NCBI GenBank assembly: GCA_944389215.1
Contig: CALXLN010000006.1
Location: 1-64,000, forward strand
Direction: 5' to 3'
Origin: an uncultured Opitutales bacterium
Lineage (GTDB): Bacteria > Verrucomicrobiota > Verrucomicrobiia > Opitutales > Intestinicryptomonadaceae
Length of the DNA stretch: 64,000 bases
The position numbers were made by a program, and so were the translations under genes. Positions within the stretch are counted from its first letter, which is position 1, and each line of letters starts with the position of its first letter. Under the pieces are notes generated by a model. That model did not search any database, was not told the origin of the DNA, and saw only the letters and a list, made by a program, of their open reading frames with translations. Below, piece by piece: positions 44,890 through 52,874 of this stretch.

Positions 44890-45042
44890 ATAGATTTGTA
44901 TTGTTGAGGTTATTGCGGCAGAATGCGCCGCGCGTACGCCGAAAGCCAAAGCAAAAGTTTCAGCTTTTCGCGCGTTATTTAATTTCGTTGAAATTTTGGA
45001 GACTTCAAGCAAGATTTTCAACCATCAAAAAATTTTTTTACA

Positions 45043-45576
45043 ATGGATATTGAAGAAAGACTGCAAAAATACCTCGGACAAGAGCCGCAAATAGACCCGA
45101 CTGCGTTTGTCAGCAAAAACGCCGTGCTGATGGGAGCAGTAAAAATAGGCGCCAACGCGAGCGTCTGGCCCGGTTGCGTCCTGCGCGCGGATATTAATAC
45201 TATCGAGCTCGGAGAAGGCTCAAATATCCAAGACGGCACAATGGTGCATCTTGCGGACGACGCTGGTGTTAAAATAGGCAAAAACGTAACCATAGGCCAC
45301 GGCGCAATCATACACGCATGCGAGATTCAGGACGAATGTCTCATAGGAATGGGAGCCATAATTTTGGACAAAGCCGTAATCGGGAAAAATTCCATAGTAG
45401 GCGCCGGCGCGCTAGTTACAAAAAACACGGTAATCCCCGAAGGCTCGCTTGTTTTGGGCTCGCCTGCAAAAGTTGTAAAACAGCTTGATGAAAACGCTCG
45501 CGCGGGCATCGCATACTGGGCGAAAAAATACGTCAAAGTCGCGCAGGCGACAAAAGCGCTCGAGGCAAAAGCGTAA
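45043..45576 (+). CDS. Gamma-carbonic-anhydrase-like hexapeptide protein (YrdA/PaaY type)
   Basis: A 177-residue left-handed beta-helix protein with hexapeptide repeats: 'NAVLMGAVKIGANASVWPGCVLRADINTIELGEGSNIQDGTMVHL', metal histidines in 'GHGAIIHACEI', and 'VGAGALVTKNTVIPEGSLVLGSPAKVVKQL'. Family members bind zinc or iron, and some hydrate CO2 or hydrolyse thioesters. Its TAA overlaps the ATG of the carboxynorspermidine decarboxylase gene (TAATG), so translational coupling is likely. What this has to do with polyamines is unclear. Confidence 0.9.
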   Translation: MDIEERLQKYLGQEPQIDPTAFVSKNAVLMGAVKIGANASVWPGCVLRADINTIELGEGSNIQDGTMVHLADDAGVKIGKNVTIGHGAIIHACEIQDECLIGMGAIILDKAVIGKNSIVGAGALVTKNTVIPEGSLVLGSPAKVVKQLDENARAGIAYWAKKYVKVAQATKALEAKA

Positions 45577-46745
45577 TGCGCGGATTCGAAAAGCTCGACT
45601 TTGAAAACCTCGCGACGCCGTCGTACGTCGTGAGCGCGGATTTGCTGGAGGAAAACCTAAAAAAACTCGCGGATGTCGAAAGGCGCTCCGGCGCGGAAAT
45701 TCTGCTCGCGCTCAAAGGATTTTCCGCATATTCGACATTTCCGCTCGTGCGCAAATATCTCCGCGGCACAACATCGAGCGGAATAAACGAAGCTCTCCTT
45801 GCGCGCGAATATTTCGGAGGGGAAATCCACGTTTACAATCCCGCTTTCACAGAGGGCGAAGTTTCCCGGCTTGCGGAATTCGCCCACACGATAGTTTTCA
45901 ACTCGCAAGCCCAGCTGGACAAATTTGCGGATTTCGCGCGCGGACGCGCAAAAGCTTCCGGCAACGCCGGGCTTGAAATAGGGCTGCGGGTCAACCCTCA
46001 GTACGCGGAAGTCGAGACGCAAATTTACAATCCATGCGCGGGAGGTTCGCGGCTTGGCGCGCGGCGCGACACTCTGCGCGCGGACGCGGCAAAAAAAATA
46101 GACATGCTGCACTTTCACGCCATGTGCGAGCAAAACAGCGACGTTTTGGAGCGGGTGCTCTCGCATTTTGAGGACAAGTTCGCCGACATGATACCGCAAG
46201 TAAAAACTGCAAATTTCGGCGGCGGGCACCATATCACACGCGCAGACTACGATGTGGAAAGACTCGTAAAAATTGTGCGAGGATTTTACGCCCGCCATCC
46301 CAACATTGAAAAAATCTACCTTGAACCCGGAGAGGCCATAGCCCTAAACGCCGGAATATTTGCAACGCGCGTATTGGAGATCGTCCAAAACGACGCTCAA
46401 ATCGCAATACTCGACTGTTCTGCGACCTGCCACATGCCCGACGTATTGGAGATGCCGTACCGCCCGCAGATAGTGGGAGCCGGCAATCCCGGACAGAAGG
46501 CGCATACATATTCGTTGGCGGGAAGGTCGTGCCTAGCCGGGGACAGAATCGGCGATTATTCTTTTGACGCGCCCTTAAAGGAGGGCGACATTCTTATATT
46601 TACCGATATGGCGCACTATACAATGGTAAAGACGACAACATTCAACGGGGTAAATTTGCCGGATATAGCATATTGGAACGACGCGCTCGGGAAGATGGAA
46701 TTCATAAAAAAATTTGGATACGAAGATTTTAAAAGCAGACTTTAA
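45576..46745 (+). CDS. nspC: Carboxynorspermidine decarboxylase
   Basis: A 389-residue PLP-dependent decarboxylase of the alanine-racemase fold. It opens with 'LATPSYVVSADLLEENLKKLADVERRSGAEILLALKGFSAYS' (PLP-lysine in LALKGF), then 'GTTSSGINEALLAREYFGGEIHVYNPAF', 'LRVNPQYAEVE' and 'GGGHHITRADYDVERL', and 'YLEPGEAIALNAG', 'LDCSATCHMPDVLEMPYRP' and 'GRSCLAGD' supply the partner-subunit residues. It decarboxylates carboxynorspermidine or carboxyspermidine. Coupled to the gamma-CA-like gene in front and followed by trmB after 8 bases. Confidence 0.93.
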   Translation: MRGFEKLDFENLATPSYVVSADLLEENLKKLADVERRSGAEILLALKGFSAYSTFPLVRKYLRGTTSSGINEALLAREYFGGEIHVYNPAFTEGEVSRLAEFAHTIVFNSQAQLDKFADFARGRAKASGNAGLEIGLRVNPQYAEVETQIYNPCAGGSRLGARRDTLRADAAKKIDMLHFHAMCEQNSDVLERVLSHFEDKFADMIPQVKTANFGGGHHITRADYDVERLVKIVRGFYARHPNIEKIYLEPGEAIALNAGIFATRVLEIVQNDAQIAILDCSATCHMPDVLEMPYRPQIVGAGNPGQKAHTYSLAGRSCLAGDRIGDYSFDAPLKEGDILIFTDMAHYTMVKTTTFNGVNLPDIAYWNDALGKMEFIKKFGYEDFKSRL

Positions 46746-46753
46746 TTGCACAT

Positions 46754-47338
46754 ATGAGCCTGGAAGACGCCATAAGAAGACGCAGCGAGCGCATAACTGC
46801 CCTTAGGGATTCATGCGCTGAAATTTTTGCGCGCTCCAAAAATATAACCCTGGAAATAGGATGCGGCAAGGGGCATTATTTAAGCGAATACGCCGCCACT
46901 TTTAAGGACGAAATATGCGTAGGAATCGACCTGATATCCGAACGCATATCCGACAGCCGCCGCCGCGCAAAAAACAAAAACGCCGACAACGCATATTTCG
47001 TAAAGGCCGAAGCGGAAGAATTTTTGGAGGCAATGCCGCAAGACGCGCGCCTGAACAAAATAATGATATTTTTTCCCGACCCATGGCCCAAGGCAAAGCA
47101 CCACAAGCGCAGGCTAATCAAGAAAGAGTTTTTAGATTATTTGCGCCAATTTGCGCAATCCGGGACAAAGCTGTACTTTAGAACCGACTACGCGGAATAT
47201 TTTGAATGGACGACAGACGCAATCAACGCCAACGAGAACTGGGAGATAACCGGAGAGACAACCCTTCCGATAGAAGTTGTGTCGCAGTTCCAGCGGATAC
47301 TTCCCGAATTTTCGACGCTTGTAGCGCGCGCGATATAG
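46754..47338 (+). CDS. trmB: tRNA (guanine-N7)-methyltransferase
   Basis: A 194-residue SAM-dependent enzyme that forms m7G46 in tRNA. Motifs are 'TLEIGCGKGHYLSEYA' (SAM site), 'VGIDLISERISDSRRRAKNKNADNAYFVKAEAEEFL', 'KIMIFFPDPWPKAKHHKRRLI' (family hallmark) and 'LYFRTDYAEYFEWT'. It is slightly shorter than E. coli TrmB (239). It is last of a three-gene plus-strand unit. Confidence 0.94.
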   Translation: MSLEDAIRRRSERITALRDSCAEIFARSKNITLEIGCGKGHYLSEYAATFKDEICVGIDLISERISDSRRRAKNKNADNAYFVKAEAEEFLEAMPQDARLNKIMIFFPDPWPKAKHHKRRLIKKEFLDYLRQFAQSGTKLYFRTDYAEYFEWTTDAINANENWEITGETTLPIEVVSQFQRILPEFSTLVARAI

Positions 47339-47404
47339 ACCTTGCGGAAAAAAATTTCGGCAATAAATTCCGCCGATATTCTCGCGCAGAAATATCGGCA
47401 CATA

Positions 47405-48121
47405 TTATAGCATTAATTCTTTTAACTGATCAGGAGTTCCAAGACATTTCCATTTGCCTGGGGCCATTTGAAAATATCCAACGCGCCCACCCATATCTAT
47501 CAATGTGTTATAAGCGCACGACATATAATATTCCTTTTCTTTTGGAGGATATATAATTGTATTTACTGCGCTTCTTTCAAACAAACTGCCGCTCGAAAAC
47601 ATGTATGCCCCAACTATTGCCATATTTGAAACAACCTTTTTTTCGGCTATTTCTGAAACAAATCTATTATCCGGACCAAGTTTAATATAGGAAAAATTTT
47701 CGTTGTTGCCAATAGAAGTTAATACACAAGCATCGCAATCTGATTGAATTGCAAAATCTAGAAATTTATTAAACTCTGCGCTATCAAACAAATTGTCGGA
47801 ATCGACGAAAATGACCGGTTCAAACGGCGTTATTTTATCGTATACGGACAACGCAGTGGACAAAGCTCCCGTTGTTGTTGCTTTCACAGGGCAAAAGCAT
47901 GCATTGTATTTATTTTTTATATGTTTTAATTCCTCCGAATAATCTTTAAAAAACGACTCACGCACGACTAATATATATTTCGCATCTTTTATTATAATCC
48001 CGTCAAGAACATGTTCTATCATCATTCTCCCGGATATCTCTATAAAAGGCTTTATACGCTCATATCCGGCATCTTTAAACCGCCTTCCTTCGCCGGCCAT
48101 TAAAACTACGACGTTTATCAT
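47405..48121 (-). CDS. Sugar-phosphate or capsule NTP-transferase
   Basis: A 238-residue nucleotidyltransferase: 'VVLMAGEGRRFKDAGYERIKPFIEISGRMMIEHVL' (GxGxR-x-KP signature), 'FEPVIFVDSDNLFDS' (metal aspartates) and 'PGKWKCLGTPDQLKEL' at the end. It should activate a sugar phosphate or phosphorylated small molecule with an NTP for surface-polysaccharide synthesis. It is last gene of the AT-rich cluster; its ATG overlaps the stop of the HAD gene (ATGA). The exact substrate is unknown. Confidence 0.85.
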   Translation of the reverse strand: MINVVVLMAGEGRRFKDAGYERIKPFIEISGRMMIEHVLDGIIIKDAKYILVVRESFFKDYSEELKHIKNKYNACFCPVKATTTGALSTALSVYDKITPFEPVIFVDSDNLFDSAEFNKFLDFAIQSDCDACVLTSIGNNENFSYIKLGPDNRFVSEIAEKKVVSNMAIVGAYMFSSGSLFERSAVNTIIYPPKEKEYYMSCAYNTLIDMGGRVGYFQMAPGKWKCLGTPDQLKELML

Positions 48122-48480
48122 TTTTCTTTGGCCTTTCCCATAAGATCGCCTTCGTTTATTTTATCCCATCCTTCAAAGCGGATACATCTATCGTCAATCG
48201 TTATGTCTGCATTGGGCTTTCCAAAAAAGATTTCATCGTATTCAATGCCGTTTTTATCCAACCATTCAAAAGTTGTTTTGCCGACATTTTTTAAGGCTTT
48301 GCCGACATTATGGCCCGTGCTTCCCATATTCCTTGCGGTATTTATTATTATTGTATGCCCCGCTTCCTTCAACGTTTTTATTTTTTCGGCGGCGCCAGGC
48401 TTCACCTTTACGTCGCTGTACGATTCACCTTCCTTGCGAATTTCGCATATTGTTCCGTCTAGATCTATGCATATTCTCAT
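48118..48480 (-). CDS. Small HAD-superfamily phosphatase, capsule-biosynthesis type
   Basis: A 120-residue HAD protein: 'MRICIDLDGTICEIRKEG' (DxDGT nucleophile motif I), 'IIINTARNMGS' (motif II threonine), and 'EIFFGKPNADITIDDRCIRF' (motif III lysine and motif IV acidic pair). No cap domain. Similar small HAD enzymes occur in capsule and LPS loci next to nucleotidyltransferases, where they remove a phosphate from a sugar precursor or edit an intermediate. It is embedded between two nucleotidyltransferase genes with 1-base and overlapping junctions. Confidence 0.85.
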   Translation of the reverse strand: MRICIDLDGTICEIRKEGESYSDVKVKPGAAEKIKTLKEAGHTIIINTARNMGSTGHNVGKALKNVGKTTFEWLDKNGIEYDEIFFGKPNADITIDDRCIRFEGWDKINEGDLMGKAKEK

Positions 48481-48481
48481 A

Positions 48482-50101
48482 TTAGTTTATAACTTCGTTT
48501 AATTTCTTTATTGCTGTCAGGTAAAATGCTTTTTGCCGCGGTAGAGATTCTGAATGCAATGGAATCATTGTGAGAAATAATAGAGCCTCTATCAGTTTTA
48601 TTTCAGAAAGCTTATAAGCGAATTTCTCCACACAGAGATCGAAATACTTTTCAAGGGTTATGGCAGAATTTATAGAATTTATTTTAAAAGAAAAATTATT
48701 GTTTGCCTGCTGCCGAAGGTCGAAAAATCCTGCTACCATAAAATCATACATTCCCACAATGCTATGTCTGAGCTTAGCGATATCGTAGCGTGGATCCCCG
48801 TAAATTCCAATATCCCCAAAACTACCGCGCGGATCTATAAGTTTAAAAATGTAATAATTTGGGTCGAAAAGTATGTTGGAGAAGCATAAATCACCATGGG
48901 TTATGGAAAAATCTTTCGATTCTAACAATTCTTTTTTTATCAAATGAAATAGATTGTTTTTCAACAGCGGAAGATTTCTATAAGCTTTACCGTTTATAAA
49001 AATAACGGGCTCGTCTAATGCGCTCGACAATCCCGTATTTTTTAGCTGCCGCAATCTAGCCTTCGTTTTCTCAAGATAAATTTCCTTTAAGTCGACATTA
49101 ACCCCTTTGGGCATCTTATAAGAGCGCAATTTCTCTTGAATTTTGAAAATACACTCTATAATTCTCGCCCACTCTTCAAATCCCGACGTTCCATAAACCC
49201 AACATTCCGAGAGCGAGTGGTAGCCATACAGTTCCATTGCCAAAGAAGCATATCCATCCTTTTCTTCATATGAAAGAACGCGCGGAGAGATAACTTTCAA
49301 TGCAGGAGGAAGAGACTTATACCAGATATATTCGCCCTTAAGTTTAAGTATATTAGCCGAACATTTTTCTATGACGCCCATTTCTGATTTTAAACTTAAG
49401 GAGTTAAATTCTCTTGTCTGTTTTGATATGAAATTGCGCCTTGCCTCCGCCGAGCCGCGTATGTGCCCAAAATCAAGCCATTTGTCTGTATCGACGGAAT
49501 CCACCTTAAATCTGGCGCAATACTTTTGGAGCACGGGGACGATAGAATTTGTTATTTTTATATTTAAATTACAAAAACACTTTTTTAGCGCCATGCTTGA
49601 AGAAAACTTAAAATATCCTATCAATGCCTTTCTATTTTTTCGGATTTGAATATTTTTTTTATCATAAAATTTCTTAATATACCCAAAGCGGTCGCATTCG
49701 ACAATCGCCCAAGTTTTTGAATCGAAAATATTCGACGAAGTGTAAAATGCGTTTTCTTTGGCAGTTTCGCCGATTTCTGAAACAAAAGTGTCGGAAAATA
49801 TAAGCTCAACGCGGGAATCGTTTTTTATATTATTTAGACATTTGAAAAGAGACTGGCAAATCGTCGATTGTTTGTTCATCTTAACAATTTTTATCGCAGG
49901 GTATAAACAATCCAGATATTTCAAAAGCGAAACATCATTTTCCGATACGGCAATAATCGTTTTGTCAAAGTCTTTTATGGCGGACAATATCCAATGAATG
50001 GCCGGCTTCCCGCATATTGGATTAAAAGAACCATTAAAAGGCAAGAACCGCATCGATTCGCGTACATATCCTGCAGCCAAAATTATATTATATTGTTCCA
50101 T
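48482..50101 (-). CDS. Fusion of a nucleotidyltransferase-like domain and an aminoglycoside/choline-kinase-like domain
   Basis: About 539 residues. The N-terminal 220 residues resemble a sugar nucleotidyltransferase ('YNIILAAGYVRESMRFLPFNGSFNPICGKPAIHWILSAI'), but the usual GxGTR loop is altered to AAGYVRESM, so catalysis is uncertain. The C-terminal half has the protein-kinase-like phosphotransferase motifs 'FSITHGDLCFSNILFD' (HGDxxxxN, residues 402-409) and 'LIDPRGSFGD' (metal aspartate 423). Such two-domain proteins activate a small alcohol or sugar by phosphorylation and nucleotide transfer, as LicA and LicC do for choline separately (analogy, not proof). The ATG at 50101 is chosen over 50131. 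It overlaps the WavE-like gene by 14 bases. Confidence 0.8.
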   Translation of the reverse strand: MEQYNIILAAGYVRESMRFLPFNGSFNPICGKPAIHWILSAIKDFDKTIIAVSENDVSLLKYLDCLYPAIKIVKMNKQSTICQSLFKCLNNIKNDSRVELIFSDTFVSEIGETAKENAFYTSSNIFDSKTWAIVECDRFGYIKKFYDKKNIQIRKNRKALIGYFKFSSSMALKKCFCNLNIKITNSIVPVLQKYCARFKVDSVDTDKWLDFGHIRGSAEARRNFISKQTREFNSLSLKSEMGVIEKCSANILKLKGEYIWYKSLPPALKVISPRVLSYEEKDGYASLAMELYGYHSLSECWVYGTSGFEEWARIIECIFKIQEKLRSYKMPKGVNVDLKEIYLEKTKARLRQLKNTGLSSALDEPVIFINGKAYRNLPLLKNNLFHLIKKELLESKDFSITHGDLCFSNILFDPNYYIFKLIDPRGSFGDIGIYGDPRYDIAKLRHSIVGMYDFMVAGFFDLRQQANNNFSFKINSINSAITLEKYFDLCVEKFAYKLSEIKLIEALLFLTMIPLHSESLPRQKAFYLTAIKKLNEVIN

Positions 50102-51089
50102 AAAAAATATAAATGGCCGATTTGTCCACAAGGAATCTTATTTTTCGGCGATACTTTTTTACCGGCATAAAAATAGCAAGAAAACGCCCGAGCGTGGATA
50201 CAATTTTTACCGTTATGAATTTAGGTTTTGATGGGAACGGAGGAACATATATAGGTATATAACCTTTATCTATATACTTTCTGTATAGAAAGACCCAATC
50301 TGAAAATTTATAGCACCGTTTTTGGATTGGGAAATTATAGCGCAATAGATTCCGCTTTCTCGTGGAAATGGAAAATTCGTAAAAAGACGAAAACACCAAA
50401 TTATTTATAAAGCTCTTTTCGGTTAGAACTTTCATTTCCTCATTATAGTCCGTATAATCTCTAAGCGAGGCGTCCACCCCGGATTTCCTCAAGAAATTAA
50501 TCCATATATGTTGTTCCGGATGAAACCTATTTGGATTTTCACTTAATAGATGAGCATTTGACGGGGTATTATTTTTTAGGTAGAAAAATTCCCCGTCTGT
50601 TGACAACGGAATTTCAAAAAGGGAAGTAATATCTTCAGTTAGCCCAAAAAAGAAAAAATCACCTACTTGCAGCAAACGACCCGGCTGTGGTTTCCATGCA
50701 AAACAAACGACCCTCTCTATAAAAAGCTTCATTTCATTGCCAACCGCGGGGCTATTGCAAAATAATTTTATAAAATTGCAGCCCGTGATTTCAAAATCCG
50801 TCCGCATCTTTAACGTATATTTGCGTTTTACCGCCCGGACGCCGGCAAGCGACGAAACTAGCATTCTATTTAGATTTGTGGGATATTGCTTTTGCGAATC
50901 TAAGTAGGGATCGCAACTTAATATAAGTTTGTCGTAATCCAATCCATTTACTGCAGAACCTTTCCATGTAGAAAGAATTATTTCCGCGCCGGGGAGAAAT
51001 CTTCGCACAGATTTTAACGCGCCGGGTGTCAGATTATTTACAGGGCCTTGTAAAACAACCGATATGTCGCTAGGCTTAATATCCTTCAT
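50088..51089 (-). CDS. WavE-family lipopolysaccharide/capsule glycosyltransferase
   Basis: About 334 residues starting 'MKDIKPSDISVVLQGPVNNLTPGALKSVRRFLPGAEIILSTWKG', the entry motif of the WavE family (PF07507) of LPS synthesis proteins. It continues with 'YKRTLKMRTDFEI'-like acidic D-x-D context ('KMRTDFEITG') and 'FHPEQHIWINFLRKSG'. Probably a cytoplasmic glycosyltransferase for a surface glycan. The longer frame to 51179 has no match before residue 31. It is first gene of the minus-strand cluster, preceded by the PEP-CTERM gene 31 bases upstream. Confidence 0.82.
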   Translation of the reverse strand: MKDIKPSDISVVLQGPVNNLTPGALKSVRRFLPGAEIILSTWKGSAVNGLDYDKLILSCDPYLDSQKQYPTNLNRMLVSSLAGVRAVKRKYTLKMRTDFEITGCNFIKLFCNSPAVGNEMKLFIERVVCFAWKPQPGRLLQVGDFFFFGLTEDITSLFEIPLSTDGEFFYLKNNTPSNAHLLSENPNRFHPEQHIWINFLRKSGVDASLRDYTDYNEEMKVLTEKSFINNLVFSSFYEFSISTRKRNLLRYNFPIQKRCYKFSDWVFLYRKYIDKGYIPIYVPPFPSKPKFITVKIVSTLGRFLAIFMPVKKYRRKIRFLVDKSAIYIFYGTI

Positions 51090-51120
51090 AAGAATACTCA
51101 ATATTGTGTGAAATCGTTGC

Positions 51121-51498
51121 CTATTTGCGCCTGCGATACATTGCAGCCCCCACAGCAAACAATCCCCCGAATAGCGCAATGCAGGAAGGTTCAGGAATTG
51201 CCGCCATATTTATTATCAACCGGTTGTTTTGTATGAGATAATTCCAATCGCCCTGAAATTTTTCGCCATTTACATAAGAATCAAAAAGAGTTTTTATATA
51301 ATTCTCTACCGCCATCCCTAAGGCTCCCTTGCCTATAAATAAATTTCGCGGCTTCTTAGAAAAATAGTGCGGATAAAATCCATCAGAAACAAAAAGCACT
51401 TGTTCATCATCAAGCAAGAAAGCTTTCCATCCCTCCACAAGAGATTGTATTTGCTTTAACTTAATTCCTTCTGATTCTGGATAATCAAATCTGATCAT
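51121..51498 (-). CDS. PEP-CTERM-tailed protein without a signal peptide, possibly truncated
   Basis: 125 residues. The last 25 are a textbook PEP-CTERM sorting signal: 'PEPS' at 102-105, hydrophobic helix 'CIALFGGLFAVGAAM', then 'YRRRK'. Exosortase systems of Verrucomicrobiota cleave such tails. The protein starts 'MIRFDYPESEGIKLKQIQ' with no signal peptide, so export as it stands is unlikely. Either the true start is missing, the gene is a 5'-truncated remnant, or it gained the tail by recombination. It lies at the boundary with the prophage. No exosortase gene is visible in the window. Confidence 0.65.
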   Translation of the reverse strand: MIRFDYPESEGIKLKQIQSLVEGWKAFLLDDEQVLFVSDGFYPHYFSKKPRNLFIGKGALGMAVENYIKTLFDSYVNGEKFQGDWNYLIQNNRLIINMAAIPEPSCIALFGGLFAVGAAMYRRRK

Positions 51499-51801
51499 GG
51501 TTTTAAATACTAATGGTATTTAGAATACCCATGTCAACTTTAAAAATCCAAAATACTTTGGAAATCTTTGAATAAAAATGAACTAAAAGTCTATATCTTA
51601 AGAATTCAAGTAGTATCATTCCTAAAAGTTTAGACTGTTTTTCAATCAGATTTATTTGATAATAAGCATATTAAGAAACAAAAAAACAAATAGTATTCTA
51701 AAATCATGGTCAACATACTAACAATAATAGAGTTATATGTAAAATACCTCATTTAATCTCATTTAAATTTTTAGCTTAGATTTTCCTTCTATATATTAGA
51801 T
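51499..51801. other. AT-rich boundary region with repeated GTTGAC...TTCTAAATAC-like motifs
   Basis: No gene seen. On the minus strand two similar stretches begin GTTGACATGGGTATTCTAAA (around 51539) and GTTGACCATGATTTTAGAAT (around 51711). Inverted words GTATTCTAAA (51692-51701) and TTTAGAATAC (51519-51528) occur, and AAATAC/GTATTT form a small hairpin at 51505-51521. TTGACA with an AT-rich element before the 51498 start suggests a promoter. No tRNA gene or obvious attachment core was seen. Confidence 0.45.
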
Positions 51802-52101
51802 TTAAAAAAACTTTCCAATGCTCACGCCTGCTACATTTGCTATTACAGCTAATATTCCTGATATTTTCCAAATTGCCGATTTATTTTTCAATATGTCGGA
51901 CTTCGCTATTTTCAACTCTCCTTCAAGTTCAATCGTCTTGTGTTCCAACTCGCGTATCCTACCGCGTAGGCTTTCGGCATCTACTGCCATTTTACCGATT
52001 TGAGTAATTACTTCAGCAATGCCGACTTTTATTTCTTCGGTAGTCTTTTTCACATGCTCCATATCGCTTGTGAGTTTTGCAAGTTCTCGCTCCATGCTCA
52101 T
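51802..52101 (-). CDS. XhlA-like small membrane protein, phage lysis module
   Basis: About 99 residues. A long heptad-type coiled coil ('ELAKLTSDMEHVKKTTEEIKVGIAEVITQIGKMAVDAESLRGRIRELEHKTIELEGELKIAKSD') is followed by one C-terminal transmembrane segment ('ISGILAVIANVAGVSIG'), as in hemolysin XhlA/holin-accessory proteins. The ATG at 52101 overlaps the TGA of a 35-residue lipoprotein gene (ATGA), which decides the start over 52128. It is the last gene of the phage late operon. Confidence 0.75.
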   Translation of the reverse strand: MSMERELAKLTSDMEHVKKTTEEIKVGIAEVITQIGKMAVDAESLRGRIRELEHKTIELEGELKIAKSDILKNKSAIWKISGILAVIANVAGVSIGKFF

Positions 52102-52205
52102 CTCTCCAAATAAACAGGTTCTTCCCATTCAGGTGCGGTTACGTCGGTATATATACATCCGCTTAAAAATAATGCCGTTACCAATATTATAATAAAACGA
52201 ACCAT
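52098..52205 (-). CDS. 35-residue lipoprotein, candidate Rz1-like spanin
   Basis: A complete short reading frame: 'MVRFIIILVTALFLSGC' with a perfect lipobox (FLSGC, cysteine 17), then an 18-residue proline/glutamate-containing tail 'IYTDVTAPEWEEPVYLER'. Its stop overlaps the start of the XhlA-like gene and its start lies within the end of the peptidase-like gene, so it is embedded in the coupled operon. Phage outer-membrane spanin lipoproteins (Rz1) look like this: tiny, lipidated and in the lysis cassette. No inner-membrane partner (Rz) is obvious unless the neighbouring coiled-coil protein plays that part. Confidence 0.65.
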   Translation of the reverse strand: MVRFIIILVTALFLSGCIYTDVTAPEWEEPVYLER

Positions 52206-52603
52206 ACAGACTCTCTTTCCTTCTTGCTTAATTCAAAAAATTCTTCTCGTTGAGGTTCAAATGCTTGCCATCCACACTCTGTCCGCACAAGATTTACGGC
52301 ATGTCCTCCTCCAGAAACATCTCTTATGTACCAAATTATTCCGCAGGCAACTCCTTCTGATTTTCCCGCAATAGATTTTGCATGCCTTAATGATACAAAC
52401 ATTTTCCATATCATCGCAAAATCATCGCAGTCAAATTTCTCACGCCATCCAAATATTCCGAATATCTTTAATATCCATTTTACATAAGATGATGTTTTTA
52501 AAAAGGACTTCGCAGTCATTATTGAATAAGTGGTATCTGCAAAGTTAATTCTTGCCGAGGGGAATAAGTCTTTTAATTCGTTGTATATATCTATCTTATC
52601 CAT
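52187..52603 (-). CDS. Transglutaminase/papain-like cysteine peptidase-type phage protein, candidate lysin
   Basis: About 138 residues. 'EKFDCDDFAMIWKMFVSL' supplies a candidate nucleophilic cysteine in a CDDFA context and 'DVSGGGHAVNLVRTECGWQAFEPQ' a candidate histidine followed by an acidic/polar third residue. This is the order of transglutaminase-like (BTLCP-type) cysteine peptidases, which some phages carry in the lysis region. A Shine-Dalgarno-like GTGGAG lies 7 bases before the ATG at 52603, favouring it over the GTG at 52615. No muramidase or amidase gene is present elsewhere in the visible phage half. Confidence 0.6.
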   Translation of the reverse strand: MDKIDIYNELKDLFPSARINFADTTYSIMTAKSFLKTSSYVKWILKIFGIFGWREKFDCDDFAMIWKMFVSLRHAKSIAGKSEGVACGIIWYIRDVSGGGHAVNLVRTECGWQAFEPQREEFFELSKKERESVWFVLL

Positions 52604-52684
52604 TAAAATCTCCACTTAAATATAATTCCTACAAGTCCTCTTGCACCCTTAATTATTCCAACTCCACATCTTGATAATATGCTT

Positions 52685-52873
52685 CTAAACCCCGAAGATA
52701 GATGTCCACACTGCTTGAATGAAGGACGAAATTGTCCCGTCTCCTGCGAGATAGGCAACGATTGCGGAAAAGACTCCGATGATTTTGCCCTTGTTCGCTT
52801 TGACAAATCCCCGAAACTTCTCCCACGCACTAGTTTGCGTGGAAGTCCCCTCTTCTTTTATTTCTTCGCTCAT
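52685..52873 (-). CDS. 62-residue holin-like membrane protein
   Basis: A short protein, 'MSEEIKEEGTSTQTSAWEKF...', with a charged N-terminus, a basic stretch ('GFVKANKGK') and a hydrophobic C-terminal half ('IIGVFSAIVAYLAGDGTISSFIQAVWTSIFGV') that can form one or two membrane passes. The ATG at 52873 is preceded by a strong GGAGGG site and lies one base past the preceding gene's stop, so it is preferred to the in-frame start at 52930. Size and position in the lysis module suggest a holin; sequence alone does not prove it. Confidence 0.65.
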   Translation of the reverse strand: MSEEIKEEGTSTQTSAWEKFRGFVKANKGKIIGVFSAIVAYLAGDGTISSFIQAVWTSIFGV

Positions 52874-52874
52874 T

